Of a stretch of 11,617 nt of DNA, positions 7,157 to 11,617 are shown in pieces. This DNA comes from an uncultured Curtobacterium sp. (GTDB lineage: Bacteria; Actinomycetota; Actinomycetes; Actinomycetales; Microbacteriaceae): the NCBI GenBank assembly GCA_913774725.1, contig CAJYIG010000215.1:1-11617 (forward strand). Reading direction: 5' to 3'. Under the pieces are notes generated by a model. The model was given only the letters and a program-made list of their open reading frames with translations, did no database searches and had not been told where the DNA came from. Numbering within the stretch: position 1 is the stretch's first letter; every line of letters begins with the position of its first letter. A program made the translations under genes and the position numbers.

Positions 7157-7609
7157 TCAGACGGTGAAGAGCGTGGCGCCCTCGGGCAGCGTCGAGCCGA
7201 CTGTCGACTGCTCGACCGAGTCCGGCGTGCTGCCGAGCACGACGACCGGGCAGACGGGGGAGTAGCCGGCGGCCTCGATCACGCGCGGCGTGAACCGCAC
7301 GACCGGGTCCCCGGCACGCACGGAATCACCCTCGGACGCGAGCAGCTCGAAGCCCTCGCCGTGCAGCTTCACGGTGTCGATGCCGACGTGCACCAGGACG
7401 TCGGTCCCCGCCGAGCCCTGCAGCGCGAACGCGTGCGGGTGCAGCTTCACGATCGAGCCGTCGACCGGCGCGACCGCGGTGACCGTCCCCTCGGCACCCG
7501 TCGGGTCGACCGCGACCCCGGCGCCGACGAGCTGTCCGGCGAACACCGGGTCCGGCACGTCGGCCAGTGCGACGACCGGGCCCGCGAACGGGGTCCGGAC
7601 CGCCGTCAC
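7157..7609 (-). CDS. crr: PTS glucose-family EIIA component (stand-alone)
   Basis: A 150-residue EIIA of the glucose family (crr-like). It accepts phosphate from HPr and passes it to EIIB. The active-site pair is present: His59 in HPHAF and the phosphorylated His74 in VLVHVGIDTVKL. The N-terminus (TPFAGPVVALADVPDPVFAGQLVGAGVAV) and DGSIVKL are also typical. The length equals a free-standing EIIA rather than a domain of a fused transporter. The GTG start at 7609 overlaps the EIIB stop codon as GTGA, so the two are translationally coupled; the upstream continuation of the open frame is a shadow of EIIB. It probably serves the EIIC encoded divergently, and perhaps other EIIs in the cell. It is convergent with the GntR gene. 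Confidence 0.94.
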   Translation of the reverse strand: MTAVRTPFAGPVVALADVPDPVFAGQLVGAGVAVDPTGAEGTVTAVAPVDGSIVKLHPHAFALQGSAGTDVLVHVGIDTVKLHGEGFELLASEGDSVRAGDPVVRFTPRVIEAAGYSPVCPVVVLGSTPDSVEQSTVGSTLPEGATLFTV

Positions 7610-7857
7610 GACTCGTCGCCGTCGATCGCGTCGTTGATGTCCTGCGCGAGGTTGTCCGCGACCGGACCGACGATGACCTGCCACCCGGTGCCACCGCCGA
7701 CGACGGCCTGCGCGCCCGCGGCCTGCAGGGCGGCCTTGTCCACGAGGTCGCCGTCCTCGACCTCGACGCGGAGGCGCGTGATGCAGCCCTCCACCTCGTC
7801 GATGTTCTCGGCGCCACCCAGTGCGGCGATGATGTCGGCTGCCGTGATGTCGGCCAT
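7606..7857 (-). CDS. PTS EIIB component, glucose/N-acetylglucosamine type (stand-alone)
   Basis: An 83-residue EIIB domain as a separate protein. It carries the phosphorylated cysteine Cys25 in EGCITRLRVEV and the later GWQVIVGPVADNLAQDI helix typical of the glucose family. Phosphate passes from EIIA to this cysteine and then to the sugar in EIIC. The ATG at 7857 is preceded by a strong ribosome site, AGGAGG at 7868-7863 with a five-base spacer, which settles the start against an upstream in-frame ATG. It is the first gene of a two-gene minus-strand unit with EIIA. In Streptomyces the equivalent separate protein is called NagF. Confidence 0.93.
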   Translation of the reverse strand: MADITAADIIAALGGAENIDEVEGCITRLRVEVEDGDLVDKAALQAAGAQAVVGGGTGWQVIVGPVADNLAQDINDAIDGDES

Positions 7858-7889
7858 CGTTTCCTCCTCGTTGCGGATTCCGTGCCGGG

Positions 7890-7919
7890 TTGACACGCAT
7901 CTGGTCGCCGGTTCAGACT
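7890..7919 (+). promoter_or_regulatory. Predicted promoter of the EIIC gene
   Basis: A perfect -35 box TTGACA (7890-7895) is followed after 18 bp by a weak -10 box CAGACT (7914-7919). Transcription would begin near 7926, inside the predicted operator. A divergent promoter for EIIB is expected in the same region; TAGTCT on the minus strand (7920-7915) is a possible -10 box but is weak. Confidence 0.45.
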
Positions 7920-7924
7920 ACGGA

Positions 7925-7940
7925 ACTGGTCATGACCGGA
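7925..7940. promoter_or_regulatory. Predicted operator O2 (dre-like) in the divergent PTS control region
   Basis: ACTGGTCATGACCGGA contains the perfect 10-bp palindrome GGTCATGACC (7928-7937). It matches the DasR/NagR dre architecture (ACTGGTC, two bases, GACC) and operator O1 in front of the GntR gene at 13 of 14 bases. It lies over the predicted EIIC transcription start and between the EIIB and EIIC genes, so one bound dimer could control both directions. Confidence 0.68.
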
Positions 7941-7952
7941 CAGGACCGCTCC

Positions 7953-7966
7953 CGGCGGTACCGCCG
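7953..7966. repeat. Perfect 14-bp palindrome in the EIIC leader
   Basis: CGGCGGTACCGCCG is fully self-complementary and lies 12 bp downstream of operator O2 in the EIIC leader region. It could be a second protein-binding site or a short leader hairpin. The function is unknown, and GC-rich composition makes chance palindromes more likely. Confidence 0.4.
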
Positions 7967-8038
7967 AGGCTACCCGGGCCGTGCACGTGACTCAACTCCC
8001 CAGTGCCCCAGCTCCACCCGATGACGAGAGGACCGCCG

Positions 8039-9307
8039 ATGAGCACCGCTGCTGCAACGGACGTGCCGGAGAAGAAGACCCCGAAGAAGCAGTCGAGGCT
8101 CTTCGCGAACGCCCAGCGGCTCGGGCGGAGCCTGCTGCTGCCCATCGCCGTGATGCCGGCCGCCGGCATCCTCAACCGCATCGGCCAGCCGGACCTCCTC
8201 GGAGCGATCCCCGGCTTCGAGACCGGTGCAGGCGTCATCTCCGCTGCCGGGCAGGCGATCTTCACGTGGCTGCCGCTGCTCTTCGCGGTCGGCATCGCGA
8301 TCGGCTGGGCGAAGAAGTCCGACGGCACCACGGCCCTCGCCGCGGTCGTCGGCTACATGGTCATGCACGAGGTGTGGAAGGTCATGTCGCCGATCGTCCT
8401 CGCGGGCGTGAAGGACGCGAACGGCGACCAGGCCACCATCAACTTCGGCGTGCTCGGCGGCATCGTGATGGGTCTCGTCGCGGCGAACCTCTGGCAGCGC
8501 TTCCACCGGACGAAGATGCCTGACTTCCTCGGGTTCTTCTCGGGCCGCCGCCTCGTCCCGATCCTGACCGCGGCCGCCGGCCTGGTCATCGCCGTGCTCA
8601 TGTCCTTCGTGTACCGGTACTTCGACATCGCGCTGACCGCAGCCGGGCAGGCCGTCGCGGACAACGCCGTCCTCGGCGGCGGGGTCTTCGGGTTCGCGAA
8701 CCGCATGCTCATCCCCGTCGGTCTGCACCAGCTGCTGAACTTCTTCCCGTGGTTCCAGCTCGGCAGCTTCACGAACGCGGCCGGCGACATCGTGCACGGC
8801 GACATCCCCCGCTTCCTCGCGGGCGACCCGACGGCCGGCATCTTCCAGACCGGGTTCTTCCCGATCATGATGTTCGCGCTGCCCGCCGGCGCGCTCGCGA
8901 TCTGGCGGAACGCGAAGCCGCAGAACCGCAAGCTCGTCGGCGGCATCATGTTGTCCGCGGCGCTGACCTCGTTCGTCACGGGCATCACCGAGCCGCTCGA
9001 GTACTCGTTCATGTTCGTGGCGTTCCCGCTCTACGTCATCCACGCGGTGCTCACCGGCACCTCGCTCGCGCTGGTGAACGCGCTCGGGATCCACGACGGG
9101 TTCTCGTTCTCGGCGGGAGCGATCGACTACGTGCTCAACTTCGGCAAGGCGGACGGGGCGATCTGGCTCATCCCCATCGGTCTGGGCTACGCCGTCGTCT
9201 ACTACGTCCTGTTCTCGTTCGTGATCAAGAAGTGGAACCTGCGGACGCCCGGCCGCGAGGACGACGCGATCGCCGACAGCACGATCGACGCGGCCACCAA
9301 GGCCTGA
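8039..9307 (+). CDS. nagE: PTS EIIC permease, NagE (N-acetylglucosamine) type
   Basis: A 422-residue EIIC domain of the glucose/N-acetylglucosamine PTS family, an integral membrane permease that carries and helps phosphorylate the sugar. It resembles the EIIC part of E. coli NagE along its length: GQPDLL (49-54), FGVLGGIVMGL, MPDFLGFFSGRRLVP, GFANRMLIPVGLHQLLN (His230), FTNAAGDIVHGDIPRF, the sugar-binding GITEPLE motif (315-321) and GIHDGFSFSAGAIDY. It ends after the TPGRED linker where fused proteins would continue into EIIB. Start 8039 has GAGAGGA at 8026-8032 with a six-base spacer; in-frame ATGs at 8003 and 8021 lack this. EIIB and EIIA come from the divergent pair. Glucose or mixed specificity is not excluded, but the DasR/NagR-like regulator next door supports GlcNAc. 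Confidence 0.93.
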   Translation: MSTAAATDVPEKKTPKKQSRLFANAQRLGRSLLLPIAVMPAAGILNRIGQPDLLGAIPGFETGAGVISAAGQAIFTWLPLLFAVGIAIGWAKKSDGTTALAAVVGYMVMHEVWKVMSPIVLAGVKDANGDQATINFGVLGGIVMGLVAANLWQRFHRTKMPDFLGFFSGRRLVPILTAAAGLVIAVLMSFVYRYFDIALTAAGQAVADNAVLGGGVFGFANRMLIPVGLHQLLNFFPWFQLGSFTNAAGDIVHGDIPRFLAGDPTAGIFQTGFFPIMMFALPAGALAIWRNAKPQNRKLVGGIMLSAALTSFVTGITEPLEYSFMFVAFPLYVIHAVLTGTSLALVNALGIHDGFSFSAGAIDYVLNFGKADGAIWLIPIGLGYAVVYYVLFSFVIKKWNLRTPGREDDAIADSTIDAATKA

Positions 9308-9366
9308 GCGGGGACCTGTCGGCCTGGAGGCGCGCTGCCAGCTGGCGGCGTCCTCCCTCGCTGGCT

Positions 9367-9424
9367 CGGTCGGCGCGCCCCGCGCAACGCTTCGCGTTGC
9401 CGCTGAGCGGGGCGCGCCAGACCG
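9367..9424 (+). terminator. Large nested hairpin after the EIIC gene
   Basis: GGCGCGCCCCGC (9372-9383) pairs perfectly with GCGGGGCGCGCC (9407-9418). The stem extends by CGGTC/GACCG (9367-9371, 9420-9424) across one bulged A. Nested inside is a second perfect stem, GCAACGC/GCGTTGC (9384-9390, 9394-9400), with a three-base loop. It probably ends the EIIC transcript and insulates the zinc transporter operon. It lacks a T-tract. The nested architecture could also mark a dispersed intergenic repeat. Confidence 0.6.
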
Positions 9425-9438
9425 TCAAGTGGTTGATT

Positions 9439-9468
9439 TTGACAACCGTTATCAGCAAGTCGTACGCT
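9439..9468 (+). promoter_or_regulatory. Predicted promoter of the zinc/manganese ABC transporter operon
   Basis: TTGACA (9439-9444) is a perfect -35 box and TACGCT (9463-9468) a -10-like box, 18 bp apart. The predicted transcription start is about 9475, which coincides with the ATG of the binding-protein gene. With no ribosome site before that ATG, the mRNA is probably leaderless. Confidence 0.5.
9440..9454. promoter_or_regulatory. Predicted Zur-type operator
   Basis: TGACAACCGTTATCA is a 15-bp palindrome with one mismatch: TGACAAC and GTTATCA arms around a central C. It has the TGAxAA...TTxTCA form of Fur-superfamily (Zur) boxes and overlaps the -35 box of the transporter promoter, a typical repression position. 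Its place directly before a zinc/manganese uptake operon supports Zur. An Mn-responsive regulator is the alternative. Confidence 0.65.
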
Positions 9469-9474
9469 CGCAGC

Positions 9475-10389
9475 ATGCAGAACCGCCGCCTCCTCGCCCT
9501 GCCGCTCGTCGTCGGCGCCGCCGCGCTCGCGCTGACCGGCTGCGCCACGTCCTCCGCCTCCGGTGATGCCTCGGGTGACGGCCCCGTCCGGGTCGTCGCG
9601 TCGACGAACGTCTACGGGTCGATCGCGCAGGAGATCGGCGGCAAGGACGTCGAGGTCACGAGCATCCTCGACGACCCCTCGCAGGACCCGCACTCGTTCG
9701 AGTCGAGCGCCACGACCCAGCTCGCGGTGTCGAAGGCCGACCTGCTCATCGAGAACGGCGGCGGGTACGACGACTTCATGACCACCCTGGCGAAGGCATC
9801 GGGCACGAAGGCCGACACGATCAACGTGGTGGAGCTGTCCGGGCTCGACGAGGGCGGTGACGCGGAGTTCAACGAGCACGTCTTCTACGACTACCCGACG
9901 ATGGTGAAGCTCGTCGCCGACGTCGAGCAGCGCCTGACGAAGCTCGACTCCGCGCACGCCGACACCTTCGAGCGGAACGCGAAGGCCCTCACCACGAAGC
10001 TCGAGGACCTCGAGGCGCAGACCGCCGCAGCGAAGGAGAAGGTCGACGGCGAGAAGGTGTCGTACACCGAGCCCGTCCCCGGCTACCTGTTCGACGCGAT
10101 GGGACTCGACAACGTGACGCCGGAGGCCTTCTCGGAGGCGATCGAGGAGGGCGACGACGTCCCGCCGGCCGCGCTCAACGACACCCTGAAGCTGTTCACC
10201 GAGAAGCAGGTGAAGCTGCTCGCCTACAACGAGCAGACGTCCAGCGCGGAGACCGAGCAGGTCAAGAAGGCCGCCGACCAGGCCGGGATCCCGGTGGTCG
10301 GTGTCACGGAGACGCTCCCGAAGGGGGAGGATTACGTCTCGTGGCAGCAGGCGAACATCGACGAGATCACGGGGGCGCTCACGAAGTGA
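9475..10389 (+). CDS. Metal ABC transporter substrate-binding lipoprotein (ZnuA/TroA-like)
   Basis: A 304-residue cluster A-I metal-binding lipoprotein. The signal peptide ends in the lipobox LTGC, with lipidated Cys23, so the mature protein sits on the outer face of the membrane and delivers zinc or manganese to the permease. Two metal-binding histidines are in expected places: His73 in DPHSFE and His135 in NEHVFYD. Where a ZnuA normally has its third histidine this protein reads YTEPVPGYLFDAMG, with Glu199 as a likely substitute. There is no long His-rich loop. ATG 9475 begins the signal peptide and has no ribosome site; it coincides with the predicted transcription start. The longer upstream open frame is spurious. 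The stop overlaps the ATPase start as GTGA. Metal choice between zinc and manganese is uncertain; the Zur-like box favours zinc. Confidence 0.92.
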   Translation: MQNRRLLALPLVVGAAALALTGCATSSASGDASGDGPVRVVASTNVYGSIAQEIGGKDVEVTSILDDPSQDPHSFESSATTQLAVSKADLLIENGGGYDDFMTTLAKASGTKADTINVVELSGLDEGGDAEFNEHVFYDYPTMVKLVADVEQRLTKLDSAHADTFERNAKALTTKLEDLEAQTAAAKEKVDGEKVSYTEPVPGYLFDAMGLDNVTPEAFSEAIEEGDDVPPAALNDTLKLFTEKQVKLLAYNEQTSSAETEQVKKAADQAGIPVVGVTETLPKGEDYVSWQQANIDEITGALTK

Positions 10390-11276
10390 CCGCGGTCCAG
10401 ACCCCCTCGCGAACCGCTGCGGCCCCCGGCCGTGGCGGTTCCGCCGTGCTCGCGCTCCGTGACGCCGCACTGTCCTACGGGTCGCGGACCCTCTGGTCGC
10501 ACCTCGACCTCGACCTGGCGCCGGGGGAGTTCGTCGCCGTCCTCGGGCCGAACGGCGCCGGCAAGACCTCCTTGCTGCGCACCGTGCTCGGCCAGCAGCG
10601 GCTCACGAGCGGCACGATGTCGTTCCTCGGACAGCCCGTCCGTCGCGGACACCGCCGGATCGGCTACATCCCGCAGCAGCGCCTGATGGAGTCCGGCACG
10701 CCGCTCCGTGCCAGGGACATGATCGCGCAGGGGGTCACCGGTTCGCGGTGGGGCGTCCTGCCCGCCAGCCGCGCCGAGCGTGCGCGCATCGATCGGATCC
10801 TCGACGAGGTCGGCGCGACCGCGTTCGCCGACGCCCCGGTCGCCGAGCTGTCCGGCGGCGAGCAGCAGCGCACCCGCGTCGGACAGGCCATCGCGGCCGA
10901 CCCGGCGCTGCTCCTGTGCGACGAGCCGCTCATCTCGCTCGACCTCCGCCACCAGCGCGGTGTCACCGAGCTCATCGACCGGCAGCGTCGGCAGCAGGAC
11001 GCCGCCGTGTTGTTCGTCACCCACGACGTGAACCCGATCCTCGACGTCGTCGACCGCGTCCTGTACATCGCCGGCGGCCGGTTCCGCATCGGTGCTCCCG
11101 ACGAGGTCCTGCGCGCCGACGTGCTCACCGACCTGTACGGCACGCCCGTCGACGTCGTCCGTACCATGGGCCGGATCGTCATCGTCGGCGCGAACGAGGC
11201 CCACGACCAGACCGGAGCGCACCACCACTGCGACCCGGACCCGCCCGCCACCACCTCGGACGAAGGGCGCATCTGA
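10386..11276 (+). CDS. Metal ABC transporter ATP-binding protein (ZnuC-like) with His/Cys tail
   Basis: A 296-residue ATPase that powers metal uptake. It has Walker A GPNGAGKT (54-61), Q-loop PQQR (96-99), signature LSGGEQQR (155-162), Walker B LLLCDEP (175-181), a D-loop around SLD, and switch His213 in VTHD. The C-terminal 25-30 residues extend past the ABC core and carry AHDQTGAHHHCD (His273, His279-281, Cys282), a potential metal-binding tail. The GTG at 10386 overlaps the TGA of the binding-protein gene, and the next gene begins inside this gene's stop (TGATG), so the three are tightly coupled. The ATPase name rests on operon context as well as motifs. Confidence 0.94.
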   Translation: MTAVQTPSRTAAAPGRGGSAVLALRDAALSYGSRTLWSHLDLDLAPGEFVAVLGPNGAGKTSLLRTVLGQQRLTSGTMSFLGQPVRRGHRRIGYIPQQRLMESGTPLRARDMIAQGVTGSRWGVLPASRAERARIDRILDEVGATAFADAPVAELSGGEQQRTRVGQAIAADPALLLCDEPLISLDLRHQRGVTELIDRQRRQQDAAVLFVTHDVNPILDVVDRVLYIAGGRFRIGAPDEVLRADVLTDLYGTPVDVVRTMGRIVIVGANEAHDQTGAHHHCDPDPPATTSDEGRI

Positions 11277-11617
11277 TGGACGTGCTGTCGACCGTCTTCT
11301 CGTTCCAGGACTACGGCGAGCTCCTCGTGCTCGTCCAGAACTCGATCTGGGCCGGCGCCGTGCTCGGCATCGTCGGCGGGCTCATCGGGCCGTTCGTCGT
11401 CGCCCGGAACATGCCGTTCGCGGTGCACGGCATCTCGGAGCTGTCGTTCGCCGGGGCCAGTGCCGCCCTGCTGTTCGGCGTGAACGTCGTCACCGGGTCA
11501 CTCGTCGGCTCGGTCGTCGCCGCGCTGCTCATCGGGCTGCTCGGGTCCCGGGCGCGGGACCGGAACTCGATCATCGCCGTCCTCATGCCGTTCGGACTCG
11601 GGCTCGGCATCCTGTGC
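11276..11617 (+). CDS. Metal ABC transporter permease (ZnuB-like, ABC-3 family), N-terminal part (partial)
   Basis: The first 114 codons of a membrane permease, cut by the window end. ATG 11276 shares its A with the ATPase stop (TGATG); AAGGG lies eight bases upstream. Hydrophobic segments at about residues 22-42, 56-68 and 72-92 alternate with short loops. The motifs GGLIGPFVVARNMPFAVHGISELSFAGAS and SRARDRNSIIAVLMPFGLGLG match ABC-3 permeases, which carry Zn2+ or Mn2+ across the membrane with the adjacent ATPase and lipoprotein. The remaining half or more of the gene lies beyond 11617. Confidence 0.92.
   Translation, partial: MDVLSTVFSFQDYGELLVLVQNSIWAGAVLGIVGGLIGPFVVARNMPFAVHGISELSFAGASAALLFGVNVVTGSLVGSVVAALLIGLLGSRARDRNSIIAVLMPFGLGLGILC

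Noticed and set aside
6245..7990. Long plus-strand frame covering GntR and antisense to EIIA/EIIB
   Set aside because: Low-complexity product overlapping three well-supported genes.
7970..9094. Minus-strand frame opposite EIIC
   Set aside because: The product is a run of charged residues typical of antisense frames; EIIC is a clear NagE homologue.
8749..9474. Upstream extension of the metal-binding lipoprotein frame through the EIIC gene
   Set aside because: The ATG at 9475 begins a proper lipoprotein signal peptide, and the extension is a shadow of EIIC.
10332..11228. Minus-strand frame opposite the ABC ATPase
   Set aside because: Antisense to a protein with all ABC motifs, with no domain character of its own.
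1..11617. CRISPR arrays, tRNA/rRNA genes, insertion sequences, prophage or toxin-antitoxin genes
   Set aside because: Checked by eye on both strands; no repeat-spacer pattern, transposase, integrase or structural RNA was recognised.

Overview
The window is very GC-rich DNA from a high-GC actinobacterium. Long spurious open frames appear on every strand, many starts are GTG, and several gene pairs overlap by four bases as GTGA. The protein set (split EIIC/EIIB/EIIA sugar PTS, DasR/NagR-like GntR regulator, MprF-like aminoacyl-lipid synthase, HPK7-type kinase) and the sequence style fit Microbacteriaceae, possibly near Curtobacterium. That placement is an inference from style, not from a search.

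Layout. (1) 1-178, + strand: the end of a 2-oxoacid dehydrogenase E2 acyltransferase gene, then a hairpin. (2) 298-870, +: a GNAT acetyltransferase, convergent with the next block and only 27 bp from it. (3) 898-6189, - strand: a compact four-gene unit read as response regulator, histidine kinase, MprF-like aminoacyl-lipid synthase, and membrane-anchored esterase. The last two overlap by GTGA, and regulator and kinase overlap by 8 bp. This looks like a two-component module co-transcribed with a lipid-modifying enzyme pair. (4) 6312-7046, +: a GntR/UTRA regulator of DasR/NagR type. (5) 7157-7857, -: stand-alone EIIB and EIIA, and 8039-9307, +: a NagE-type EIIC. These diverge from a shared 181-bp control region. 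A near-identical operator (ACTGGTCATG[A/T]CCG) lies both in that region and in front of the GntR gene, so the regulator probably controls itself and the N-acetylglucosamine PTS. (6) 9475 to the window end, +: a zinc/manganese ABC transporter (lipoprotein, ATPase, partial permease) behind a Zur-like palindrome overlapping a TTGACA -35 box. The transcript is probably leaderless.

No mobile elements, tRNA or rRNA genes, CRISPR arrays or phage genes were seen. Most of the window is ordinary chromosomal housekeeping and transport. The parts most worth following up are the four-gene lipid/two-component operon, the paired operators of the split PTS, the Zur-type leaderless promoter with a binding protein that lacks a standard ligand, and two sizeable intergenic inverted repeats.
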